Source: Begonia masoniana
Taxonomy: Eukaryota; Streptophyta; Magnoliopsida; Cucurbitales; Begoniaceae
NCBI GenBank assembly: GCA_022432975.1
Contig: CM039503.1
Location: 54,186,466 to 54,250,465, forward strand
Length of the DNA: 64,000 nucleotides
Reading direction: 5' to 3'
Every line of letters begins with the position of its first letter. Positions within the stretch are counted from its first letter, which is position 1. The notes beneath the pieces are model-generated. The model ran no database searches. It saw nothing but the letters and a program-made list of their open reading frames with translations, and was not told the origin of the DNA. A program made the position numbers and the translations under genes. Shown piece after piece: positions 44,088 to 56,729 of the stretch.

Positions 44088-45752
44088 TCAGCGACGTTTC
44101 GTCTTCAGCTGCTTCGTGTTCTGGATCGCTGCACAAATCTTGTTCCAACACCTTACGGCAATAAGGGTTGGAATTAGAACCCAGAAGGAATTTGCTACGA
44201 CATAGTATGCATAGTAGTAAAACGGCGAGGAAGCAAAGTTATCCCCTTCCAAAATAGAAGTGACGAAGTATACAGCCGTCCCGTAAAGTTGGCCCAGAGA
44301 AATGGCGAATTGGAGAATATAGCTGTACGACTTTTCTCCAGCGATGGCATAGCTGAAATGAGTCAACCAGACATAAAACAATCAAGTTAGGGAATGAGAA
44401 AACACAGTAGGTGATCAGAAGTTAACAATATAGTGGTATAGAAAAATAAAACTAGAACAAAAACTTCTAATTGTGCTTTTTAAACTCAAATCTTACAGAG
44501 CCAAAATGGAAGCTGGACCCTCTAATGCTGCAGTGATTCCTTCTATGGTGACAATTCCAGATTCACGGGCTGCGTATCTCGAATCACCTTTGCTGTATTC
44601 TTTCCCTATAAGATTTTCCATAAACCAGTTATTTAACTAAACGGAAAATTAGAAGGCAGATGGTCAAGCTAAAAGCAGCAGTTGCCAGCAAATATGCAAG
44701 AAAAGAACCCAAACGAGACTTACACACTTCTGCTAGGTAAAAAGTAGTATTATCCTTGTAAAATTCAGGAGAAAATGCAAAATAACCCTCAAGTATCATA
44801 TGCGTGAGACCAGTGAATATCCACCAGCACATGAGCAGTCTGTCCACCTTTGATATTTTCTTCAATCGTCCTGACATGAGAAAAGGGGATCGACGAAGAA
44901 ACTTTTCAGTACTCCTATAAATGCCTCAAATGAAGAGTTTAATCTCGTAAAGCAGTGGTGAGAAAATACGAGAATACTTTCACTGTTAATTAAAATAAAG
45001 GATCAGGACTTAAAAAATGACATAGATGCCGATGAATCACGTTCTTAAATGAGAAATAAAAATATTGAACTACAATTCGAAGGTGGAACCAGGAAGAAGA
45101 CATTATCTTCTTAAAATGTCTATAAATGCATTGTTTTTACAAACGGATCGCCACATAGTTACATGTATGCCGAATCAACTTGATTGATCCAAGTGGATCT
45201 ACTAACAAGGATCTTAAAGAAGTAACCTTTCATTCTTTGGCATGCCAACTTTAACCAAGTATTTCTACACTTACACAGTCAATCACAAGGAAAACTTTTT
45301 TTTTCAATCTATTAGAATCAAAAGATAACTGCCACAGAGAATCTAAACACATTTTGATTAGGTTGGCACCCACAAGCAGCATCATCCCTTGTCAAATCTC
45401 CCGCTCAGTAACACAAAGAAGAAGTGCAAGATCCAACTAAGACTAATATAAAGACATTAGCATTAATGCCACAAATTGTAATGACACTTGCGAAAATAAC
45501 CATGGATTTTCATAAGATTAATAGCAATAGAAAAGTACAAGCAAAATTGTAGAACAGAGTGCTGGAAGATGAAGAGGCAGATGGGCACACACCGGAAAAA
45601 ACCCAGACAAGGGAGACAATGAAGATGGAGGAAATGAAGTAGACGCCGAGAATGGTAGACAGAGAGAGAGAGACGGGAACATAGCCAGGCAACTGGAGAT
45701 CTGAGGGTACATAGGGATGAGCAGGGAGTTGACCGTGAGCCGCCTCCGCCAT
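44088..45752 (-). CDS. HYD1: 3-beta-hydroxysteroid delta8-delta7 isomerase, four exons
   Basis: An ER membrane sterol isomerase (EBP/EXPERA family) that moves the delta8 double bond to delta7 in phytosterol synthesis. Exons 45593-45752, 44724-44870, 44497-44605 and 44088-44352 join in phase to 681 bases, 226 residues, matching plant HYD1 length. Start [19 protein letters not shown]; the upstream in-frame ATGs at 45857 and 45827 add an unrelated leader. Hydrophobic helices include [16 protein letters not shown], and the active-site region [20 protein letters not shown] contains the conserved His and Glu. [16 protein letters not shown] and [20 protein letters not shown] follow, with a basic ER-retention-like tail (KQLKTKRR). 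All splice sites are GT-AG. No lesion is seen. Confidence 0.93.
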
Positions 45753-46628
45753 TTTCTGTCTCAGTTTGCTCTCGTCCGCTCCAGTCGTGTCTTTGGACAA
45801 CTGGGTCGATACGGTTTTAAAACAATCCATGGACCCGACCCGATCTAATGCTAGCAATGGGCCGGTTTGATTCGGATATTATTATTAATCCCGATCCATG
45901 CAATTTGTTGTATTATATGAAGGTATGAATATAGAATATTCTCTCTCTCCCCATCTTCTGAGATCTTCCAGTCGGTTGCAAATAGGCGTGGAATCGGTCA
46001 GGTTCGATTCAATTCAACTCTCAATTGAAATTGAATCGATCGGCTTTTGCCTGATTGATTTTGTTTTGTTTTGCTTGATTTGGTTTCAGTCGATTTTGAC
46101 CGTTTTGTTCGATAAAATTTTAATAATATATGTAAATATTATAAATTCGATTCTGTTTGATTTTGATCAGATAGAAGGAATAGAGAACCGAATCGAAAAA
46201 TTCAATTCTTTTCAGTTCGGTTCCAAAATCGATTTTTTCAAACTTGAAACATAACCAACAAAATTCCACCCTAGTTTTAGAGCAAAAAAAATGTTGGGAA
46301 AATAATAAAGAAATCTGACGGGAACCCCGCTTAAATAAGCGATAAGAGAAACGATAGCAGATGCGATCTGAAAAATAACAAAATATTTTTTCACTGCCGT
46401 AAAATTACAACGGCCAAGAAGTAAGAGAAAAATGAACACCGAGAATTTTACGTGAAAACCCAAATCGGGAAAAAACAACGGAGACCGAGTCCAGAAAGAT
46501 CTCACTATGAAAAATAGGATTTATAATATTTTTCTAGATATCGAATATTCTAGAAAATATTCACTAAGAGAAATCACCACTCTTAGAATTCTCACTGTGC
46601 ACAAAAGCACCACACCTATTTTTCTCTC
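45753..46628. other. Intergenic upstream of HYD1, part LTR-like
   Basis: 45753-46250 should hold the HYD1 promoter; 46000-46060 has self-complementary TTCAATTC/GAATTGAA-type words. The stretch 46260-46620 has features of a copia LTR remnant (ACGTGAAAACCC, AAAAAACAACGG, close in style to the LTR at 51430), but no boundaries are visible. Confidence 0.4.
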
Positions 46629-47837
46629 AGACACGGTGGCCCTTAAAAAATGGGTCGTGTAACCCACGAAAATGACAATGGTGCTCGGTGTGTGAAAGGG
46701 GTGGAAATCCGAGAATAGGGGAAAGTAAAAATGAGAAGGTGTGTGATTTGTGGCCGAGGTTAGTGTGCATGGTGATGGCATTAAATGTAGAAGAAAAATA
46801 AAAGAAAAGATGAAGATATGAAATGAGTGCAAACCATGGAGAGAGTGCTAAGGAGATTAAGGAAAATGCAAGAAAAGTAAAGTGAGGTGAATGGCCGAAG
46901 TGAAGGAAATGGAAATGCAAGAAAATAAGGTGGAGTGTGGAGAAGATGAAATATCATTGGCGGACCCGAGGAGCTATCTTACGTTGAGCTCTTGGGTGCA
47001 CGGTTTTTCGGAGGAAAACAACCACCGTAGGCCTAGGTTTTCTTCCTCGAAATTCTTACTCTCAAGAGAGCAAGGTGAGGGAAAATAAGAGTTAGCCTAG
47101 TAACCTTAAGCTAGGATAACAATGGATGACCTCCCCACTCGATTCAAGAATTGAGGAACACTCAAAGGGCTTCTAACACTTGGTTAGGAGAAATAGAAAT
47201 TTCATAAAAATGAGCAAAAATTTGGATACAAACACCAATGTCATGCTTAAATAGAAAATCCTAAGATGGATGATTAGGGTTTGACAATTGGAATGATGAA
47301 ATGTGGAGCTTTGGATGAAGAAGCAATCAATGGCCGAGGAGAGAGCAATCCGTGCGCGCGCGTCAAGGGTGGAGATGCAATCTGGCGCTACGCTGATCAA
47401 CGATGCTGGAGCGGCATTCGAGTGCGCCAATCTGACGCTCATCGTTGCTACTCGCGCGCCTCATCAACGGCGCTGGAGGCCCATCCCATGCGCGCCATCC
47501 AACAGCCACGCTGGCGATCCAGTGCGCGCATCCAACGGCGCCAGATGCTGCTGCCCGCGCGCCTACTCGCGCGTCTACCCGCTACTGCTGGTTGCTGCTG
47601 CGCGCCTGCCCAAAGCTAGCCATCTGCCTGCGCGCACCCTTTCAGCCAAGCACAATTAATTTGAGCCATTTCTTAGCCAATAAATGAGATTTTGCCAAGT
47701 CTTTGATCCATGTTGCCACCCACATTGTGACGACCCCGGACCCGATCGGGATCAAAGGGCCTCACTCCGGACATTTTTAAAACGTGACATATTTTTTTTT
47801 TAACTTTTAAAATGGCCAGACATAAAATCAAAGACAT

Positions 47838-48070
47838 AAAAATGGACAACAGAAGTGCAGTGGCTGTGGAGAACAGAAGTGCAGTGGCTGTGGACAACAG
47901 GGCTGTGGACGACAAAAGTGCAATGACTGTAGACGACAGGAGTGCAGTGGCTGTGGACGACAGGAGTGCAGTGGCTGTGGACGACAAGAGTGCAGTGGCT
48001 GTGGACGACAGAAATGCAGTGGCTGTGGACAACAGAACTGCAGTGGCTGTGGACAACAGGAGTGCATAGG
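47838..48070. repeat. Tandem array, unit about 24 bases (GTGCAGTGGCTGTGGACGAC core)
   Basis: About nine units, some shortened, alternating GACGACAGGA and GACAACAGAA variants. Long frames on both strands (QWLWTT or HSCRPQPL repeats) are by-products of the repeat. Confidence 0.85.
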
Positions 48071-48302
48071 CTGTGGACGACTGTTTTACAGGCAAAATGG
48101 ACAACTGTTTTTCAAAGGGCAGAAGTGACTGTGGACGACTGTTTTACAGGCAAAATGGACAACTGTTTTCAAAAGGGCAGAAGTGGCTGTGGACGACTGT
48201 TTTACAGGCAAAATGGACAACTGTTTTCAAAAGGGCAGAAGTGGCTGTGGACGACTGTTTTACAGGCAAAATGGACAACTGTTTTCAAAAGGGCAGAAGT
48301 GG
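48071..48302. repeat. Four tandem copies of a 58-base unit
   Basis: Units start at 48071, 48129, 48187 and 48245 with CTGTGGACGACTGTTTTACA and are nearly identical. A partial fifth starts at 48303. The first 10 bases match the core of the preceding 24-base array, so this unit probably grew from it. Confidence 0.9.
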
Positions 48303-50324
48303 CTGTGGACGACTAACACTTAGCCAAATACTGGAAAACTTGAAAGACAGAAACTGAAGGCATAAAAACTTCAAACTTCATAAATCGATTCAAACATGAT
48401 TTTGGACATATTAGAAAACATGACAGAAGTTTAAGAAAACCAGACTACATGGATAGCTCTAAAATCAGAGAAAATCCATGCACAACCTAAAAGAGGAAAT
48501 CTCAGCAATTTCAGAATACACCAACACAGAGTTTATGTATTGTTTTAAAATCTCAGAAACTAAACAGAACTTGACATACATTTCCAGAATTCACAAAAAC
48601 AGAAGTTTTGAAAACATGAACACACAGTTTTTCACATCAGTTTTAAAATTTCAAAAGCTATACAGGACTTGACATAACTTTCAAAAATGCAATTCTCACA
48701 GGGATAACATTTGTCTGACTGCAGCAACCAATCACAATGAGCTCGATCCGCCAACATCCACTACTCATCAGCTTGAGGCACAAAGTCCTCATCTGGAAGA
48801 TCCATACCTACAACAGGGAGTTCAACTATGAGCCTAGAGCTCAGTAAGAACATGAAATACATTGATGTACGTGCTATGTATGAACATTTTCAAATACATG
48901 AATATTACATTACATTTCATTGGACAGGGAGGTATAAGTGGGGCTTATAGAGGAACTGGCGCACATACATACTTGACATAACAGGACATGACATTGGTTA
49001 GTAATTTTGCCTGGTCCCAAGGAAGGACAAGGTACAGGGTATCCTTGGCAGAGATAATTTTTACATGAGTCCCAGAGAAGGACAAGAACAGGATGCCAGT
49101 CCCCGTCCACACTTAACCATACATTACATTCACATTTTAACTTTCTTAACTTCAAATCGTGTGCAGAAAACATTTACATGACTTTCAGGAAAAATGTTTA
49201 TGCATGAACATTCATAGACAGACGACAGAATAATAAGCAGGATATAAAACATAACACACTTAACCTAAAACATAACATATGGTCTAACTACCCAACAAAA
49301 ATCCCGACAACATAAAACCTAGTACCTCCGTATTGTAGGGCCTTAAGTGACGAACCTATACGCATGAACTTACCTGTTGTCCGTGAGTTGTAAGCTTTGT
49401 TCGTCTCGGTGAGTCTCAAACCTATAACATGCACGATCGGACATTAACCCTAAAACTTCAAGAAAACTAACGTTTAACTTGTCCAACTCGTTAACTAACT
49501 TAAAAGGGTTACCTTTAATGAAGAAATAGAAGAAAATAGGAGAAGACAGATTTTTGGAAATGGTTGCACTTCGTCTGGAAGAGAGGAAACATTGAAGTGA
49601 AGTGTGAAAGTGGAAAGCTTAACGTGGAAGAGAAGAGAAAAGTGAGATTTGACTTCTTCCGCAAGATTTGGACAAGTGGCAAGCTCACATTGGCTCACTC
49701 CCACAAACCTTAATCTACTTCCTAAATTGCCCCTCTTTGGTTTCCAACTAAATTGTCATTTAGTTCTTTGTTTCGGTTACTCCTTGGTTTGGTCTCCCCC
49801 ACTAAATATTCCACAATTCCAATAAAATATTCATTATAATAATAGCGAAATAAACCCGACCAATAATTCAAGGGATAATTCCATGGCAAAAAATGCCGGG
49901 TGTTACACACATTGTACCTGCAAATTTCATACATTAAGTGTGAGCTCTTCTTTGGGCTAAAGCTTGATTTGAAGTCCATTTTGTTGAAGTGCTTTCTCCT
50001 TTGTTGAATAAGTCTTCAATTCATCATCCACCAACATACATCTAACCCTAACCACACAATCTAATGCATGATGCAAATAATAATTCATACAAAAATGCTA
50101 GAGTATGCCAAGTGAGTTCAAGAACAAAAAGTACATTAAATCATGACCCGGGAAGACAAATTCTCATGGGCCAAATGGTGCTCCCTTCCAAGTGCTCCAA
50201 GTGAGGTCTCCAATGAGATCAACTTCTTGTAAGAAAAGAAATTACATCCATTACTAAAAATATTAAATAATTTATGGGCCTCGGACATTGATCTATCTTT
50301 GGGCCTCCTTGGCACATCACTCTC

Positions 50325-50844
50325 CCACCAAAAATAATATTATCCAATTTTCTCTCCTTCTTCACTCCATTAAAGAAGTTCTATTTTGAATGATATGAAG
50401 ATTTTGCATGAAGTCTCTCAAAGGAACACCTTCCTTAAAAGAAGGTGTGCCCCTGCATGGTGGGAGCTGAAGGAAATAAATTTTTCTTTCCTTCATTTTC
50501 CTTTAGCATTAATGATTTCCTTGAGCATTAATGAGATGGGTCCTCTCATCATAAGGAGGGATCCCACCAAAAAAAAAAAAAAAAAAAAAAAGGCAAAAGG
50601 GTTGTCATCTGTCCTTTAAAGGTTTAAAAAATGTCAGTCAGCTAAATGTCAGTCAGCTAGAATGTTTTATATGATACAATTACGATGTGTAATTCATTCA
50701 TAGGATTAGGAATACATGTAATGTTATGCTGATTATATCACTCGACACTTAGTAAAAACCCAAACCGAACCAAGCCAAACCACAATTCATCCCAATATTT
50801 ATTGTTGTTCAAAGGTATTGCCACTACGTATTTGATCTCGAATT
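50325..50844. other. Intergenic at the 3' end of the KUP gene
   Basis: No gene. It contains a 23-base A run at 50569-50591 and a short direct repeat (ATGTCAGTCAGCTA, 50631-50659). The KUP 3' UTR should be within 50700-50844. Confidence 0.5.
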
Positions 50845-53800
50845 TCAGATCTCGTACGTCATTCCGACTCGAAGAAGCCGTTCGTGTGGAATCGCGATGG
50901 TTTTCTCAGCCTGTCGGAAGTTCTTCCTCAAGAAGCTGTAGGCATAATTGACCACAATCTTCTTGAACAACGATGAGTTTGGCTCTGCAACCACTTCTGC
51001 TTCTGCTATGAGATAAACCAGTCCCTTGTCATGTGCTTTCTGCACAAACTGCATTTCCTCATCTGCATCCATATGCGCTGGCACCTCCGCTAGTCCGTTT
51101 CTCGAGCCTGCCGACTTGGATGCATTGAACGACTCGATCGACCCCGTCGAAATCCTAGTCGGAAGTGGTTTCTCCGACTGATTTTCGTCGTCCGTTTGCT
51201 CCTCCTTCTGCGGAGCCGGAATTCCTTGTCGCATAATGTGTTCTTCCCGGATGAACTCTTTCAACCTCTCCACCAAGTTCCGCTCAAACTCCTTCGGCTC
51301 TTGAATCACGTCCTTATAACCATACCTCACGACACATCGAAATATTTGTTGTTCTCTCGGCTCGAGTTTTCGAAACAAAAACCGCTCATTGTCCAGCACT
51401 TTGCTCGTCGGAAGAAACTTGATCGAGACTGTTGAAAAACTGAGATCGAAACGGAAATAGGAAAAACGAAAATAGAGTGGACACCAAAGATTTACGTGGA
51501 AACCCTAAAGGGAAAAAACCACGGGGAGAGGAGAAATCACTAAAATCAAAGGTACAATGAGTTTTGCGACTCAAGCATCAATATATAGAGAAAACATAAA
51601 ACCCTAATATTGATATACGGGCCCGACCCGGCCCAACTAGAATTCGGGTCACACCAAATTCTAACAATCTCCACCTTGACACGAATTCCATATAAGAGAT
51701 CCAACGGGCTACTCGGCCTAAACCCAAATCGAATCCAGAATACTGAACTCTGACAATCTCCACCTTCGAAATTCCGGTGCAAGGAAATAAATATGCAAAA
51801 CTCTATTAAAAAACCTCCTCTACCACAAAGGCCCCAGATGAGCCAACTCAGTATCCGATACCGTTCAAGTTTAAGCCCTGCTTAAACTTGAGAGACTTAC
51901 TTGAGAAGAAATCGTATCTCCTCCTCCATGGTATCACTGAAATATCAGGATTGTCGCAACGAACTGCATCTGAACATGCTGAAGACTCTACACAGGAATC
52001 GTTACCTTCGAACACATTCAATGCATAACCTATAGTTTCATCATATCGTCCCGGAGTATTAACCTTCCACATGGTTTTACTTTTGACGATGCTATTCTGA
52101 CGTGAAACTGAAACTGATGACTGAACATCTGTGATAGGCTGACTCACCGGCTCTGATGTTCCCTCAGAACCCAAACTGAACTTCACCCGAGAACCTGACT
52201 TCTTCAGAGTCTTCTCAACTTTTCTCTTAAAAGGTGAATTCACAAACTTTGTAGCCTTATTAATATCAGAATCAGACATAGATGAACTAGCGACAGCGAC
52301 ATCACCTGTAACTGTATAGCCCTGCAGAACATATAAACTGGCAGTTTTTCTAAGCCCTTTCATCACGACAAGAGAACCTCTGCTGACCTTCACAACTCCA
52401 CCTTCACCAGTGTACTTGTACCCTTTAGAATCAAGAGTACTCAAAGAGATCAAATTTCTCTTCATGTCAGGGACGTGCCTCACATTGCCAAGTGTCCGAA
52501 TGGCTCCATCGAACATCTTAATCTTGACCGTACCAATGCCAGCAATTCTACAAGATGCGTTATTTCCCATCAACACAGCACCTCTAGAAACCGCTTCATA
52601 TGTTGAAAACAAATCCCGATTAGGACACATATGAAACGTGCAGCCAGAATCAAGAATCCACTCCTCGCTCTGATTCGAAACCACGTCATACGCAACGAGG
52701 AGTTCACCATCAATGTGATTTTCAGCAACATCAGCTTCGCCAGACTTCTCTGGCTGTTTTCCATTCTGATTATCACCAGCTTTCTTGTTTTTATTCTGCA
52801 GTTTATAACAATCAGCAATAATATGACCCTTCTTCTTGCAGTACTTACAATACTTATCCTTGTTATTCTTGGATTTCGATCTGCTTCGATTATCCCCACT
52901 AGTATTCCTCTCATGCGGTCTTCCCCGCACAACAAGGCCTTCACCCTTAGCATCTGAGCCACCAACAAGTTTATCCATCTTCTCCTTAGAGAATAAAGCA
53001 TCATAAACCTCATCCAAAGTTAAAGAATCACGACTGTATAAAATAGTATCTCTAAAAGTAGCATACGAAGTAGGCAGCGAACACAGTAAAATCAAACCTA
53101 AATCCTCTTCGTCGTACTTAACTTCCATGGATTCCAAATCAGATACAATTTCCTTAAAAACAGTTAAGTGATCATCTAGAGACGTACCGTCTGCCATACG
53201 ATGAGAATATAGACGCTGTTTCAGGTGTAATTTGCTAGTCAAGGATTTAGTCATACACAACTGCTCCAATTTCAACCAAAGTGCCGCAGCGGATTTTTCC
53301 TTCAAACAATCTTGAAGAATCTGATTTGACAGATGCAGATGAATCTGAGATAGAGCTTTTCTATCCTTACGCTGTTTCTCCTCAGCAGTCCATGATGACG
53401 GCATTTTTGCAATGCCCAACAATGCATCGTCTAAATCCATTTGTGCCAGAATTGCCCGCATCTTAACTTGCCACAATGAAAATCTGGTATTTCGATCCAG
53501 CAGCGGAATCTCGTATTTTAACGATGCCATCTCTAAAAATTCAGAATATTTTCCCAGATAATTACTCCGAAAAATAGCAGCAAATAATATCTCAACCCAG
53601 ATAATTATTCTCCACCAAAAATAATCAATATCCCTAAAAATCAGAATATTTTCTCAGACAATATCTCCACCAATAATTTCTCCGAAAATAACAGTAAATA
53701 ATATCTCAGCCGATAATAATTCTCCACCTTCACTGTTCGCCCAACAGTTCAAAAACACAGTTTCAGAAGACTTTCTGAACACCAACGGTAATCACAAAAT

Positions 53801-55169
53801 TCCAAACGAATAATTAGAAAATTTGCTGCGCCCAATAATCAATACGATGAATTGTTTTGCAACCTGTGAAAATACCAATAAATACCAAAAAAAAACTGAA
53901 CAAGGTGGCTCGGAAGGTTGCTGAACGGAGAAGGCAACACTGCTTGGTTGCTTACAGACGACGGCGCGGCGGCGTTGTGTGGCTGAGGGCTCGGAGATGG
54001 CGTCGGAGCAGATCGGCGCCGAGGAGAACGGAGCGCGACGTTCGCGGCGAGCAGAACGGAGCAAACGGAGAGCGTCGGAGCTGCGGGCTCAGGCAGAACA
54101 GAAAATGCGCGCGCAGCTTTGATCGGCGGCGGATTCTGTGCGCGAGACGACGGAGTTCAGTCGTCGACGTTGGAGCGGCGTCGGCGGTGAGGCGTGCGAG
54201 TCGGCGGCGTTCTGTGGTTGGCGTCGGTGCTGCGGGATCGGGCCAAACAATAGAACTCTGTTCTTCGCAATCGAAGAAGAACAGAACAGAGGAAAAAAAA
54301 AACTCCTTTCTCTGTTGCTTTCACGCAGAGAAAATAAAAAAAAAGAAAACTATTTTCTTTTTCCTCAAAATTTCAATTTCAATGATCGAAATTGAAAACT
54401 TGAAAAACGTTCGATACCTTCGAAAAATCAAAAACTTGATTTCCGAAAAACTTTCAACTTGCTCTGATACCAATTGTTGAAAAACTGAGATCGAAACGGA
54501 AATAGGAAAAACGAAAATAGAGTGGACACCAAAGATTTACGTGGAAACCCTAAAGGGAAAAAACCACGGGGAGAGGAGAAATCACTAAAATCAAAGGTAC
54601 AATGAGTTTTGCGACTCAAGCATCAATATATAGAGAAAACATAAAACCCTAATATTGATATACGGGCCCGACCCGGCCCAACTAGAATTCGGGTCACACC
54701 AAATTCTAACAGAGACGAACACCAAAACGGAGTGGATGGTCTGAATGTTCGAAACGTAGTGCGAAAATATCGAAGGGACTCCCTGCACTAGCTCGGAGTA
54801 GAAAAGACCAACTCCCGGAATTCGTTTTATGTTCGGATCGTTAACCAACTCTTTGAGATACTCGGGCGAAACCTTGTTTTTGAGCTCAAATTTGTATCTT
54901 TGATTGTAGACATAATGCCAGACCATCATAATTGCCATCAAGAACAAAGAAAAGACCAGCGGAAGAAACCCGCCTTGGACGAACTTGTAGAGAACGGAAG
55001 ACAAATACGTAACCTCCATCGAACCGAAAACAACGAAGAACAGAACGATCCACAGCATGTTAGTCTTCCATATGACAGCCATTATCAGTGTAATCACGAA
55101 TGTCGTGATTACCATCACAGAAACAACAGCGATTCCTGCGACACAACAAAACAAGAATTGAAAAAGAGC

Positions 55170-55236
<67 letters not shown>

Positions 55237-56686
55237 TACCATAAGCGTTGCCGATTTTGTCAGTGGTTCGGAAGGCTAGACAGACAATAACACAGCAAAT
55301 CATGAGGGCATAGTTGATTTCTGGGATGTAGACTTGGCCCTCGTACTTGGCTGAGGTATGGACAACCTTAACTCTTGGAAAACAGCCTAAACTGAGTGAC
55401 TGAGCTACGATTGAAAAAGCGCCGGATATCATAGCCTGACTGGCGATAATTGCGGCCGATACGGCCACCACAAACGTCGGCCAGTACAAAGGGTCTGCGA
55501 TTTGGTCAAACGCTCAGCATTTAGTGTCTTTAAACAAGAAGATCATCGGAATTTGTGATCGATGATTACCTGGAATAGAGTCGTAGAAAGTGTGATCCAC
55601 GTGATCTGGGAATTTCATGAGGTATGCAGCTTGGCCACTGTAGGCAATCACCAACGCAGGAAAAACGATGGAAGAGAAACTGATCTGCAGTTGGTACACG
55701 TAAAAAGTCATTTTTGGAACAATTAAACTAGCTCACCTAATGTCTTAAATTCAAGAAACGATTTTGATAGGATGTTAGAGTTAGTATCTACTGACTTGGA
55801 TTGCTTTGACACTGAAGTGGCCAAGATCTGCAAACATGGCTTCAGTTCCTGCATGATTCAGCACACGTACAATGTCAATCAAATCCCACATGAACATAAC
55901 AAAAAAGAAACAACAACGTTTGAATTGGATTACCTGTAATACACAGAAAAACCCCACCAAGTGAAATCCATCCTTTCTTGCCATTTCTTTTGAAATATTC
56001 TCCAATGTACTGAGGGTTAAAAGCTCGTAAGACCTTAATGTCGTGTTTGAACAAGTTGTAAAATCCGATCCCGGAGATGAACGTAAACCATAGCATAATG
56101 ATCGGAGCGAAGGTGAATCCCACTTTATCGGTCCCGAAACGTTGAACGACGAATAAGATTACCAGGATCGCGATTGAAATCCACACTACAGCATCTGAAA
56201 TCGGGATTTAACACAGCCAAAAAGTTGTCAACAGGTTGATATTAATATTAACACAAAATATAATCTAGTATGGGTTGCGTTAGAACGGTACCTTCGCCTA
56301 GGTTTTCGATGCCGCTCACGGCCGATAAGACTGCCGGAATAACGAGTTATTCAAGGTGTCATGAGAGTAAAAAGTTGAAATATAAACAAAGAAGGGTACC
56401 AGAGATGCATGGAGTTAGAATTCCGTCTCCGATGACCATGGCAGTTCCGGCGATGGTGATGATGAAGAGGGCGAGCTTTGTAGGTCGACTGTTTTCCATC
56501 TTTTCCTTGAGCACTTGAGATCTTTTGGAGGGTCTGGATGATAAATCCAGTCTCAAGTTGGATAGCTCTCTGTCCTCCGGCTGTTGATTAGGAACTAAGC
56601 TCACTTTCACATTCTTGCAAATCAAGGAATAAAGCGCAAAAGTTCCTCCTGCAACAAGACCCAGTTCATCAGAGAAAGAGAGAGAA

Positions 56687-56729
<43 letters not shown>

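Larger units (their letters stand above)
47726..49907. mobile_element. Nested solo LTR-like element, target duplication CACAT
   Basis: It starts TGTGACGACCCCGG and ends CGGGTGTTACA, with duplications CACAT at 47721-47725 and 49908-49912. The 2182 bases have no coding domain or primer site. The size and the TGTxAC...GTTACA ends resemble the solo LTR at 7589-10016, suggesting a related gypsy lineage. It contains two tandem arrays (47838-48302). Confidence 0.75.
46629..50319 (-). mobile_element. Solo gypsy LTR (about 1.5 kb) split by a nested element, target duplication CTCTC
   Basis: The ends AGACACGGTGGCCC and GGCACATCA, plus internal words such as CCCGGGAAGACAAATTC (50146-50162), align with the gypsy LTR at 5377-6689, so this is a diverged relative in the same orientation. 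The 5-base duplication CTCTC is at 46624-46628 and 50320-50324. The first base pair of the canonical TG end is mutated to AG. Only one LTR and no internal domain are present. It is interrupted at 47726-49907 by another element. The ORFs within (for example 47281-47687) are chance frames in GC-rich LTR sequence. Confidence 0.78.
51430..54711 (-). mobile_element. Young non-autonomous Ty1/copia element (gag and protease only) in KUP, duplication GAGAC
   Basis: The 3282-base element has LTRs at 51430-51665 and 54476-54711 that look identical by eye over 236 bases, and a perfect duplication GAGAC at 51425-51429 and 54712-54716. Primer site and purine tract are intact. The single ORF (51848-53530) gives gag and protease; integrase, RT and RNase H are absent, so it must have been moved by a related full-length element. 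It sits in the coding part of the last KUP exon, in the same orientation as the gene. Confidence 0.93.

Noticed and set aside
47812..48357. ORFs of WLWTT-like and HSCRPQPL-like repeats on both strands
   Set aside because: They arise because the tandem unit lengths are multiples of three or lack stops; no start context or homologue.
53857..54480. 207-residue Arg-rich plus-strand ORF
   Set aside because: It is antisense to the GC-rich leader of the young copia element and lacks any domain.
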